This document shows positions 56,504-64,000 of a stretch of 64,000 nt of DNA, piece after piece. Position 1 is the stretch's first letter, and every line of letters begins with the position of its first letter. The stretch is from positions 1 to 64,000 of the forward strand of contig DASYAE010000186.1 of assembly GCA_036501535.1 (NCBI GenBank), read 5' to 3'. The notes beneath the pieces were generated by a model that made no database searches, was not told the DNA's origin, and saw only the letters and a program-made list of their open reading frames with translations. Both the position numbers and the translations under genes were made by a program. The stretch is from DASYAE01 sp036501535 (GTDB lineage: Bacteria; Actinomycetota; Actinomycetes; Streptomycetales; Catenulisporaceae).

Positions 56504-56947
56504 AGCCGTCCATCCTATTGGGCGAAAACGCGGCGCGTCGGTTCATCGTCAATTTGAGTGGCGCTGTGCCGACCGCCGCTGATTCTCCGCCGTCGGCCGT
56601 GGCACGGATTCCGTGCTCCCGGACCCGCGGATGATCTTGTCCGGCCCGGTGTCCCCGGCCGTCCCGGCGCGCGTCCGCGGAAATCATGGACCGTATAAAC
56701 CACTCGGACCTGGCCGGGGCCGGGCCCGCCCTCATGATTCAGACTACTGATTAAATGCTTTTGGTCCGGCAATCCGCCGGGTGCGGGGCGGTTGGCGGCG
56801 ATCGCGCATCTGTGCGATCGGGTTTTTTGCTTTATGTTGAACCGAACCGGCCGCGATCGGATGGCGACAAACCGCCACCGCATTCGGTACTGTGGCGCCC
56901 GTTCGGATCTGGAACCCGATCACTGATCGCGAGACCTGGGAGGCCCG
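56504..56947. other. Long intergenic region upstream of the conservon
   Basis: 444 bases without a supported protein gene. A TATAAA at 56694-56699 and AT-rich stretches at 56735-56765 suggest a promoter in the plus direction. The U-tract terminator at 56799-56828 would end a short transcript from it. The space is compatible with a small RNA or a regulatory leader. Confidence 0.45.
56799..56828 (+). terminator. Intrinsic terminator with U-tract, no upstream protein gene
   Basis: A 9-bp stem CGATCGCGC/TGCGATCG-type (56799-56807 with 56812-56820, one G-T pair) is followed by GG and six T (56823-56828). This is a classical rho-independent terminator in the plus direction, rare among the T-less hairpins of this window. 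The only gene to the left is on the other strand. Confidence 0.75.
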
Positions 56948-59902
56948 GTGGCTGGGCGCAGCGGCAAGGGGGCGGCCGGGCCGGCGCGCGGCCAGCGCAA
57001 GACCGCGCAGCGGCTCGACCGGGTGCCGTTCCGCCGCAAGCTCAATGCCCTGATCGCAGCCCCCTGTGTACTGATCGTGCTGCTGCTCGCGCCGACCGTG
57101 GTGGGCAAGGTGGACACCGCCCGCGGCTGGCAGCAGGCGACCACCTACATGGAGGCCTCCGCCGACATCGCCAGCCTCATCGACGCGCTGGCGATCGAGC
57201 AGGAGGACGCCCTCGCGCTCGGCCGCGACCAGCTGATCAACGAGCAGGCCTTCGACGCCCAGGTGCTGCGCACCGACACCGCCGAGAACAAGGTCAAGGC
57301 CGACTTCACCGACTCCCCGCCGCAGGACCTGGCCATCGGCCTGGCCGCGGTCGACCGGCTGGACATCGTGCGCGCCCAGGTCGGCCAGACCTCGATCGCC
57401 GGGCGGCAGCTGCTCAACGACTACCTGACCGCGATGTCCGACCTGTCGAAGTCGATGGCCCTGTTGACCGACAGCTCCTACGGCGGCCCGGCCGCCCTCG
57501 CCGAGGGCGAGCTGCAGCTGCTGTTCGCCGCCGACCTGGCCGCCGACGAGTACGACGCCACCCTGGCCGAGATCGCCGACAACCCGGCGGACGTGCGCAC
57601 CGAGTTCATCGAGGCGCAGTCCCAGGCGGCCGTGCAGGCGCAGATGATCAACGCCTTCGACCAGATCGCGCCGAGCAGCTTCGTCCAGCTGCTGCAGTCC
57701 GTGCAGACCGACCCCGAGTCCTCCGTGCTGAACGCCTTCGACGTGGCCGCCGGCCAGGCGGTCGACGAGGACGCCGCCTTCCCCGGCGACAACCAGCTGT
57801 TCACCTCGACCAGCGTCACCAGCCAGACGATCGGGCAGGTCGGCGCGATCTCGGCGCTGGAGCAGGACATCACCGAGTCGGTCGTCACCGACTCCCAGCA
57901 CAGCGCCTCGGTCTCCGCCTGGACCGCGGTCGGCCTGGTGGCGCTGGGACTCGCGCTGCTGGTCCTGCTGATCGTGTGCAGCATCCTGATCCGGCACTCG
58001 ATCGTGCGCCCGGTGCTGCGGCTGACCCGCGCGGCCACCCGCATCGCCACCGTGGCCGAGCAGGACCTCGAGCGGGTCGCCGACGAGACGGTCGGCGGCG
58101 AGGCGCCGCTGGAGCTCGAGACGGTCTCGACCACCACCCGGGACGAGATCGGCGACCTGGCCGAGTCCTTCAACCGGCTGCAGGGCACCGCGGTGCGCGT
58201 CCTCGAGCGCCAGGTCGCGGTGCGCCGCAACACCGCGGAGATGTTCGGCAACGTCGGGCGCCGCATCCACAACCTGACCGGCCGCCAGCTGGCGCTGATC
58301 GACACCATGGAGCGGGCCGAGACCAACCCGGTGCTGCTCGAGCGGCTCTACCGGATCGACCACCTGGCGGTGCGCCTGCAGCGCGGCGCGGACAGCCTGG
58401 TGCTGCTCTCCGGCGAGCGCGAGCCCTCCCTCGAGGCGACGCCGCTGCCGCTGACCGACGTGGTGCGGTCCGCGGCCGGCCGCATCGAGGGCTACCAGCG
58501 CGTGGTACTCACCGCCGAGGGCGACGCGGCCGTGGTGCCCTCCGCGATCGGCGACCTGACCCTGATGGTTGCTGAGCTCGTGGAGAACGCGGTGGCCTTC
58601 TCGCCCGGCTCCAGCACCGTCGACGTGACGGTCTCGGTGCGCGGGCCGGGGCACGGCGCCGGCATCGAGATCGTCGACCGCGGCGTGGGCATGCCGCCGA
58701 AGCGGCTGGCCGAGGAGAACGAGCGGCTGGTCCGGCGCGAGCGGCTCGACCTGGCGCCGACCAAGGTGCTCGGCCTGTTCGTGGTCGGCCGGCTCGCCCA
58801 GCGCACCGGCGCCCAGGTGGCCCTCGCCCCCACCTCGGGCGGCGGGATCACCGCCCGGATCGCCGTCCCGCCGGAGCTCCTGCTCGAGTCCTCGGTCTCG
58901 CAGGCCGCGCCGACCCGCGAGCCCGACATCCCGAGGCCCGCGCTGCCCCCCGTGCCGCCGCCGCCCGCCCTGCCCGCGGCCATGCCCGAGCAGCGCAGCG
59001 CCGAGCCGACCCTGGGCGGCCTGCCGCGCCGGACCGGACGGCACAGCGGCCGGCCCTCCGCGATCGCCGACGCGGCCGCCTCGGCCAGGTCGGCCGCCCA
59101 GATACCGATACCGCCGCCGGCGGCCATCGCGCCGGTGCCGGACGCCTCGCCGATGGAGACCACGGCCCCGATCGCGAAGATCCCGCCGGACGGCGTCCTC
59201 GCCGAGGGCTCCGCGCCCGCCGAGCCGGCTGACGGCGAGTCACGCGACAACGCGCCTATCGGTTCCGTGCCTCTTGACCCCGTGTCCCTTGACCCCGGAC
59301 CGGTCAACCCCGCACCGATCAACGGCGTGGCGCCGGTCAACGGCGTCGCGTCCGCCAACGGCTCGGGTCCGGCGGGTACCGGACAGTCGGTCGCCGATGC
59401 GATACTCACCGCGGCTTCGGCACGCGTAATCACCCCCCGTTCGCCGTTCGGCGATTCTCCGCCCCAGGAACCACCGCAGAGCGAGGTGAAATCCGAGGCG
59501 GCGGCGGTAACGTCTACACCGACACCGACTGCACCTACAGCACCGGCGCAAGCGCCCTCCCCGCCGACGCCCGCGCGCCCGCAGACGACGTCGGCCGGCC
59601 TCCCGCGGCGGCAGCGCGGCCAGCACGCCGCCACGGATCCGGGCGCCGACCGGCTGCGGACCCCGGCCGACGCGGGACCCGCGGCCCGCGGCGCCACGGC
59701 GACCGCGACCGCCCTCGCGCCCGCCGCAGCGCTCGACCCCGAGGCGACCCGGGCCGCGATCGAGGAGTTCGAGGCCGCGGTCGACCAGGCGCTGCGGGAC
59801 AGCGCGACCGACCTCGCCACCCGGCCCGGCCCCCCGGACCGCACGGCATCAAGCGACACCACGACAGCAGGGTCCGACGAGGAGAGGGGAGCGAGGCCTT
59901 GA
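56948..59902 (+). CDS. cvnA: Conservon sensor kinase-like protein CvnA
   Basis: 984 residues from GTG 56948 (GGGAGG five bases upstream). Order: short basic N-terminus, helix 1 (~33-52), extracytoplasmic sensor ~270 residues of nitrate-sensing (NIT) type, helix 2 (~326-348), HAMP, a DHp-like helix (GRRIHNLTGRQLALIDTMER, ~437-456) and a HATPase domain with N-box ELVENAVAFSPG (~541) and IVDRGVGMPP. The last ~330 residues are a Pro/Ala-rich disordered tail. It is the first gene of the conservon, whose four products form a membrane complex likened to eukaryotic G-protein-coupled receptors. Signal unknown. Confidence 0.93.
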   Translation: MAGRSGKGAAGPARGQRKTAQRLDRVPFRRKLNALIAAPCVLIVLLLAPTVVGKVDTARGWQQATTYMEASADIASLIDALAIEQEDALALGRDQLINEQAFDAQVLRTDTAENKVKADFTDSPPQDLAIGLAAVDRLDIVRAQVGQTSIAGRQLLNDYLTAMSDLSKSMALLTDSSYGGPAALAEGELQLLFAADLAADEYDATLAEIADNPADVRTEFIEAQSQAAVQAQMINAFDQIAPSSFVQLLQSVQTDPESSVLNAFDVAAGQAVDEDAAFPGDNQLFTSTSVTSQTIGQVGAISALEQDITESVVTDSQHSASVSAWTAVGLVALGLALLVLLIVCSILIRHSIVRPVLRLTRAATRIATVAEQDLERVADETVGGEAPLELETVSTTTRDEIGDLAESFNRLQGTAVRVLERQVAVRRNTAEMFGNVGRRIHNLTGRQLALIDTMERAETNPVLLERLYRIDHLAVRLQRGADSLVLLSGEREPSLEATPLPLTDVVRSAAGRIEGYQRVVLTAEGDAAVVPSAIGDLTLMVAELVENAVAFSPGSSTVDVTVSVRGPGHGAGIEIVDRGVGMPPKRLAEENERLVRRERLDLAPTKVLGLFVVGRLAQRTGAQVALAPTSGGGITARIAVPPELLLESSVSQAAPTREPDIPRPALPPVPPPPALPAAMPEQRSAEPTLGGLPRRTGRHSGRPSAIADAAASARSAAQIPIPPPAAIAPVPDASPMETTAPIAKIPPDGVLAEGSAPAEPADGESRDNAPIGSVPLDPVSLDPGPVNPAPINGVAPVNGVASANGSGPAGTGQSVADAILTAASARVITPRSPFGDSPPQEPPQSEVKSEAAAVTSTPTPTAPTAPAQAPSPPTPARPQTTSAGLPRRQRGQHAATDPGADRLRTPADAGPAARGATATATALAPAAALDPEATRAAIEEFEAAVDQALRDSATDLATRPGPPDRTASSDTTTAGSDEERGARP

Positions 59903-60354
59903 CCGCCTCATCCAGCACGACCGACGCCGACGGCCTGCGCGCGGCCGCAGCCGACTTCACCTGGATGGTCAGCCGGTTCGCCGGAGAGACCGCAGGGGTT
60001 GTCGACGCCATCGCCGTCTCCTCCGACGGGCTGCTCATCGCGGTCTCCCGGCCGGGCGACCAGGCCGACTCCGAGCGCCTGGCCGCGATCGTCTCCGGCA
60101 TCACCAGCCTGGCCGCCGGCGCCGCCGGGAACTACGGCCTCGGCCAGCTCAACCAGGTCATCATCGACATGGCCGGCGGCTACCTCCTGGTGTCCTCCAT
60201 AGGCAGCGGCTCGGTCCTCGGCGTGGTCGCCTCCAAGGACGCCAAGCTCGGCAACGTCGCCTACGAGATGACCCTGTTCGCCAACCGGGTCGGCGCGATC
60301 CTGAGCCCGCAGCTGATCGTCGAGCTGAAGAACACGGTCGGGGCGTCGGGGTGA
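59899..60354 (+). CDS. cvnB: Roadblock/LC7 domain protein CvnB
   Basis: 151 residues from TTG 59899, overlapping the cvnA stop (TTGA). The whole protein is a roadblock/LC7 fold (FTWMVSRFAGETAGVVDAIA, VSSDGLLIAVSRP, GNVAYEMTLFANRVG). In conservons CvnB binds the GTPase CvnD and probably acts as its regulator. Its stop overlaps the cvnC start (GTGA). Confidence 0.93.
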   Translation: MTASSSTTDADGLRAAAADFTWMVSRFAGETAGVVDAIAVSSDGLLIAVSRPGDQADSERLAAIVSGITSLAAGAAGNYGLGQLNQVIIDMAGGYLLVSSIGSGSVLGVVASKDAKLGNVAYEMTLFANRVGAILSPQLIVELKNTVGASG

Positions 60355-60845
60355 ACACGCCGGCCGGATGGAACGAGCCGGGCCGCCCCCCGGACGGGGC
60401 CGCGGTCTGGACGGTGCCCGACCCGGAGCGGGAGACCGCGGCCGGGCCGGCGCCGTCCGCCGCGCCGGGGGCGCCCGATGAGGCTCCGGCCGTCCGGCCG
60501 TTCATGCTCACCGAAGGCCGGGTCGCGGCCGACGCCAGCCTTCCCGTCGAGGCGCAGATCGTGGCCACCCGCGAAGGGCTCGGCGCGCTCGGCGCGCTGG
60601 CCTTCGAGCGGCGCGCCATCGTCGAGGCCTGCGGCACACCGCTGTCCCTCGCGGAGGTGGCGGTCCGGCTCAGGCTGCACTTGAACGTGGTCCGGGTACT
60701 GGCGGGGGACCTGAGGGCCAATCGGCTGCTCGCGGTGCACGTGCCGCGGGCGGACACCTCCTCCGACATCGACGTATTGCGAAGGGTTATCGATGGACTT
60801 CGCGCCATCCCCACCACAGTCGGCTCCCGCGATGCCGAACGGTGA
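60351..60845 (+). CDS. cvnC: DUF742 protein CvnC
   Basis: 164 residues from GTG 60351. After a Pro/Gly-rich start, the DUF742 domain is clear: VRPFMLTEGR, EAQIVATREG, FERRAIVEACGTPLSLAEVA and VRLRLHLNVVRVLAGDLRAN, with a winged-helix-like look. It is the third part of the conservon. Its 3' end overlaps cvnD by 53 bases. Confidence 0.93.
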   Translation: MNTPAGWNEPGRPPDGAAVWTVPDPERETAAGPAPSAAPGAPDEAPAVRPFMLTEGRVAADASLPVEAQIVATREGLGALGALAFERRAIVEACGTPLSLAEVAVRLRLHLNVVRVLAGDLRANRLLAVHVPRADTSSDIDVLRRVIDGLRAIPTTVGSRDAER

Positions 60846-61410
60846 CGAGGCCGCGCGTCCCCCGCTGCCGGTCAAGATGGTCATCGCGGGCGGTTTCGGC
60901 GTGGGCAAGACCACCGCGGTGGCCGCGGTCTCCGAGATCGCGCCGCTGACCACCGAGGCCGCGATCACCGAGGTCGCCGCGGGCGTGGACGACGTGTCGC
61001 TGACGCCCGGCAAGACCACCACCACGGTGGCGATGGACTTCGGCTGCCTGACCCTGGACCCCACGCTGAAGCTCTACCTGTTCGGCACGCCGGGGCAGGA
61101 CCGGTTCGGGTTCATGTGGGACGACGTGACCGAGGGCGCGCTCGGCGCGCTCGTGGTGGTCGACAGCCGCCGGCTGGACGACTGCTTTCCGGCGGTGGAC
61201 TACTTCGAGCGCAAGGGCATGCCGTTCGCCGTCGCGGTGAACACCTTCGACGGGATGCTCGCGTACCCGCTCGACGCGGTGCGCGAGGCGCTGGACGTCG
61301 GCACCGAGGTCCCGGTGCTCCAGTTCGACGCGCGGGACGGCGGATCGGTCCGCTCCTCCCTGGTGACCGTGCTCGAACACGCGCTGGCCCGGGCCCTCGC
61401 CGCGGCCTAG
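60793..61410 (+). CDS. cvnD: Conservon small GTPase CvnD
   Basis: 205 residues from ATG 60793 (GAAGGG upstream; ATG 60832 would remove the overlap with cvnC). GTPase motifs: P-loop GGFGVGKTT (~33-41), TPGQDRFGFMWDD (G3), and the region NTFDG in place of NKxD (G4). It belongs to the MglA/Arf-like conservon GTPases that cycle with CvnB and the kinase. No cytochrome P450 cvnE follows; the next gene is an S53 protease. Confidence 0.94.
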   Translation: MDFAPSPPQSAPAMPNGDEAARPPLPVKMVIAGGFGVGKTTAVAAVSEIAPLTTEAAITEVAAGVDDVSLTPGKTTTTVAMDFGCLTLDPTLKLYLFGTPGQDRFGFMWDDVTEGALGALVVVDSRRLDDCFPAVDYFERKGMPFAVAVNTFDGMLAYPLDAVREALDVGTEVPVLQFDARDGGSVRSSLVTVLEHALARALAAA

Positions 61411-61414
61411 GCAG

Positions 61415-61432
61415 GGCGCGCGACAGCGCGCC
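61415..61432 (+). terminator. Hairpin after cvnD
   Basis: A 7-bp stem GGCGCGC/GCGCGCC with GACA loop begins five bases after the cvnD stop. It probably closes the conservon transcript. Confidence 0.5.
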
Positions 61433-61589
61433 GAATATCGCGGAACCGCTCGCTGAGCCACCCCTCAGGCGTATTCGCCACCTTTTCGCCACGGTCTGTC
61501 ACCCTGCATGCGCAGGGCGCTGACTGGCGGATCGGCGACGCACCGATGAGAGGGTGGCTATTTCACGGGCCGTCAGATATTTGTGAAGT

Positions 61590-63140
61590 ATGGAATTCTC
61601 GGTCTCGCATCGCCAGCCCCTGCCCGGCGCGACCGTCCTGGGTCCGGCCGACCCGGACGAGCCGCTCGAGGTCACGCTCTACCTGCGCCGCCGCAATCCC
61701 CTGCCGCCGGACGTGAAGTCCGGGCAGGCCCGGCTGACCCGGGCCGAGCTGCGCGAGAACTTCGGTGCGGACGAGGGGGACGTGGAGGCGGTGCGGGCGG
61801 CGCTCGAGCCGCTGGGCGTCGACGTCGTGGCGGTGGACGCCGGAGCGCGGCGGGTCGTCGTGGCCGGGCGGACCGCGGACGTCGCCCGCGCATTCGGCAC
61901 CGAGCTCCAGCAAGCGCGCCTGCGCACCTCGCCGCGGGGCCGCCCGGTGGCCGGCGAGGAGCACACAGAGCAGGTGCGCCGCTACCGCACCGGCCCGCTC
62001 AGCCTGCCCGACGAGCTGTCCGGCGTGGTCACCGCCGTGCTCGGGCTGGACGACCGGCCGCAGGCCCGCGCGCACTTCCGGACGGCCGCGAAGAAGGCGG
62101 GCACCTCGTCCTTCACGCCGCCGCAGGTCGGCAAGGCCTACGGGTTCCCCGCCGGAGCCGACGGCGCCGGCCGGACGCTGGCCCTGATCGAGCTCGGCGG
62201 CGGCTACGCGCAGTCCGACCTGGACGCCTATTTCCAGTCGCTGGGCATCGCCACGCCGTCGGTGCAGGCGGTGTCCGTGGACCAGGGCTCGAACACGCCG
62301 ACCGGCGACCCGAACAGCGCGGACGGCGAGGTGATGCTCGACATCGAGGTCGCCGGCTCGCTGGCGCCGGGCGCGAAGCAGATGGTCTACTTCGCCCCGA
62401 ACACCGACCAGGGCTTCACCGACGCGGTCAGCCAGGCCGCGCACGCCGAGCCGACCCCGGACGTCATCTCGATCAGCTGGGGCGGGCCCGAGGACTCCTG
62501 GACCGCGCAGGGCCGCACCGCCCTGGACCAGGCCTGCGCGGACGCCGTCGCGCTCGGCGTGACCGTGCTGGCCGCAGCGGGTGACAACGGCTCCGGCGAC
62601 GGCGAGAGCGACGGGAAGCCGCACTGCGACTTCCCCGCCTCCAGCCCCAACGTGCTCGGCTGCGGCGGCACCAGCCTGATCCTCGACGCCACGGGGGCGA
62701 TCGCCGCGGAGACGGTGTGGAACGACGGGTCCGGCGGCGGCGCGACCGGCGGCGGGATCTCGGCCGACTACCCGGTCCCGTCCTGGCAGACGGCCGCGGG
62801 CGTGCCCGGCTCCGGGCGCGGCGTGCCGGACGTGGCGGGCAACGCCGATCCGGGGACCGGGTACGAGATCCGGGTCGACGGCCAGAGCATGGTGATCGGC
62901 GGCACCAGCGCGGTCGCCCCGCTGTGGGCGGCGCTGCTCTGCCTGCTGGCGCAGCAGTCGGGCTCCTCGTTCGGGCTTGTGCAGGCAGTGATCTACAAGG
63001 GTGTGGCGGCGGGTCGGGTGCAGCCGGGATTCCGGGACATCACCTCGGGCGGCAACGGCGCCTACTCGGCCGCCGCCGGCTGGGATCCGTGCACCGGCCT
63101 CGGCAGCCCGGACGCCCCTGCGCTCGGCTCGGTGCTGTAG
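61590..63140 (+). CDS. S53 pro-kumamolisin-type serine-carboxyl peptidase
   Basis: 516 residues. The pro-domain (~1-165) starts HRQPLPGATVLGPADPDEPL, typical of kumamolisin. The catalytic domain has Glu and Asp in GEVMLDIEVAGSLAPG, the oxyanion-stabilising Asp in AAAGDNGSGDG and the nucleophile Ser in GGTSAVAPLW. The C-terminal calcium site FRDITSGGNGAYSAAAGWDP is intact. No Sec signal is seen, as in other kumamolisins, so export is by an unclear route. It is expected to be an acid-active endopeptidase. It stands alone between the conservon and rnz. Confidence 0.93.
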   Translation: MEFSVSHRQPLPGATVLGPADPDEPLEVTLYLRRRNPLPPDVKSGQARLTRAELRENFGADEGDVEAVRAALEPLGVDVVAVDAGARRVVVAGRTADVARAFGTELQQARLRTSPRGRPVAGEEHTEQVRRYRTGPLSLPDELSGVVTAVLGLDDRPQARAHFRTAAKKAGTSSFTPPQVGKAYGFPAGADGAGRTLALIELGGGYAQSDLDAYFQSLGIATPSVQAVSVDQGSNTPTGDPNSADGEVMLDIEVAGSLAPGAKQMVYFAPNTDQGFTDAVSQAAHAEPTPDVISISWGGPEDSWTAQGRTALDQACADAVALGVTVLAAAGDNGSGDGESDGKPHCDFPASSPNVLGCGGTSLILDATGAIAAETVWNDGSGGGATGGGISADYPVPSWQTAAGVPGSGRGVPDVAGNADPGTGYEIRVDGQSMVIGGTSAVAPLWAALLCLLAQQSGSSFGLVQAVIYKGVAAGRVQPGFRDITSGGNGAYSAAAGWDPCTGLGSPDAPALGSVL

Positions 63141-63216
63141 CCGCCCCGATATGACTGTGTCCTGGCACGCCTTGAATCGGCGGGAACACAGTCGTCGGCG
63201 CCGGTAATATCGGCCC

Positions 63217-64000
63217 ATGCGCGAACTCGCGGTGCTCGGGACGGCGAGCCAGTCGCCGACCCGCGCGCGCAACCACAACGGGTACTTCCTGCGCTGGGAC
63301 GACGAGGGCTTCCTGTTCGACCCGGGGGAGGGGACCCAGCGGCAGATGCTGCTGGCCGGGGTCGCCGCCCCGGACGTGACCCGGGTCTGCGTCACCCACT
63401 TCCACGGAGACCACTGCTTCGGCCTGCCGGGGGTGCTGTCCCGGATGGCGCTGGACCAGGTCGCGCACCCGGTGCACTGCCACTACCCGGCGTCCGGGAA
63501 GGCCGAGTTCGACCGGCTGCGCTGGATCCCGGAGGACTACGCGGCGCGGGTGCTGCGCGAAGTCCCGGCGGCCGGCGAGGCGGCGCTGCTGGCGGACGCG
63601 CCCTTCGGCACGCTGACGGCGCGTCGGCTGCGGCACCGGGTGGAGGCCTACGGGTACCGCATCGAGGAGCCGCCGGGGCGCCGGATGCTGCCGGACCGGC
63701 TGGCCGCGCTCGGCGTCGCAGGCCCCGACGTCGGCCGGCTGCAGCGCGAGGGGAGCATCGAGATCCGGGTGCCGGAGGCCGGCGGGTCCGGGGACGCGGC
63801 CCGGGACGCGACGCGCACGGTGACCCTCGAGGAGGTCAGCGCCGAGCGGCCGGGCCAGGTCGCGGCGTTCGTCATGGACACCGGGCCCTGCGACGCGATC
63901 GACGCGCTGGCCGACGGCGCCGACCTGCTGGTCATCGAGGCCACCTACCTCGCCGCGCAGGCGCAGCTGGCCGCGGACTACCTGCATCTGACGGCCGGCC
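63217..64000 (+). CDS. rnz: Ribonuclease Z (N-terminal part, cut by window end)
   Basis: At least 261 residues from ATG 63217, continuing beyond the window. The N-terminus MRELAVLGTASQSPTRARNH and the zinc motif CVTHFHGDHCFGLPG are those of the metallo-beta-lactamase RNase Z, which trims tRNA 3' ends. FVMDTGPCDAIDAL and LLVIEATYL continue the fold with the metal-bridging Asp. This is the actinobacterial type without the exosite arm visible so far. Confidence 0.92.
   Translation, partial: MRELAVLGTASQSPTRARNHNGYFLRWDDEGFLFDPGEGTQRQMLLAGVAAPDVTRVCVTHFHGDHCFGLPGVLSRMALDQVAHPVHCHYPASGKAEFDRLRWIPEDYAARVLREVPAAGEAALLADAPFGTLTARRLRHRVEAYGYRIEEPPGRRMLPDRLAALGVAGPDVGRLQREGSIEIRVPEAGGSGDAARDATRTVTLEEVSAERPGQVAAFVMDTGPCDAIDALADGADLLVIEATYLAAQAQLAADYLHLTAG

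Noticed and set aside
56744..59044. 766-residue minus-strand ORF opposite cvnA
   Set aside because: Antisense shadow of the conservon kinase with no recognisable domain.
63040..63987. 315-residue minus-strand ORF opposite rnz
   Set aside because: Mirror frame of ribonuclease Z, whose zinc motif is on the plus strand.
1..64000. CRISPR arrays, insertion sequences, prophage or integrase genes
   Set aside because: No spaced direct repeats, transposase motifs or phage genes were seen on either strand.

Overview
The window is about 70 % GC with dense, mostly GTG/ATG-started genes. It carries a conservon (cvnABCD), a HAIR element at a small heat-shock gene, a cysteine-free L36 paralogue and secreted glycosidases with ricin-type domains. 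Together these point to a filamentous actinomycete chromosome, Streptomyces-like or more likely a relative such as the Catenulisporales. The species cannot be fixed from this window.

Layout. 1-480: a terminator and two minus-strand tRNAs (Gly-GCC, Val-GAC). 674-9168: a BRCT-like membrane protein, a double-FHA ABCG transporter, a SIMPL protein, a PAC2 protein, tRNA m1A58 methyltransferase and an M50 protease. 9338-15839: RecB-like nuclease, DUF2891, DinB and PemK/MazF-like proteins, a scar where divergent ridA and lysR genes have both lost their 5' halves, and an MFS pump facing an ArsR regulator across a palindrome. 15891-21813: a monomeric PheRS-like protein with an FDX-ACB domain, a phosphodiesterase plus 2-oxoglutarate oxygenase pair, and a DHA2 pump facing a TetR regulator with paired operators. 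22000-25419: a two-gene unit of a cytosolic P-loop NTPase and a membrane-anchored periplasmic-binding-fold protein.

26499-37130 is the most unusual region. It is an expanded Pst-type locus with three different PstS-like proteins (one of about 950 residues), a small secreted protein, PstC, PstA, PstB and, inside the translationally coupled part, a sortase-fold membrane protein without the catalytic His and Cys. Convergent with it is a GH27 alpha-galactosidase (37208-39400), itself divergent from a GH59-like glycosidase with ricin lectin domains (39924-42809).

42930-53058 holds a fatty-acid hydroxylase family protein, a DUF1707 protein, a secreted CE1/PHB-depolymerase-type esterase, an FAD-linked oxidase, an SDR behind a perfect 18-bp palindrome, an APH-type kinase, a lipoprotein, a Ddn-like F420 protein, LtrA, and an HspR-type hsp20 unit followed by zinc-independent rpmJ (40 codons). 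53283-64000 holds a RecQ helicase fused to a phosphoribosyltransferase-like domain, a PAP2 phosphatase, an orphan U-tract terminator, the conservon, an S53 kumamolisin-type protease and the start of ribonuclease Z, cut by the window end.

No insertion sequence, phage, integrase or CRISPR array was seen. Most long ORFs opposite these genes are GC-rich shadows.
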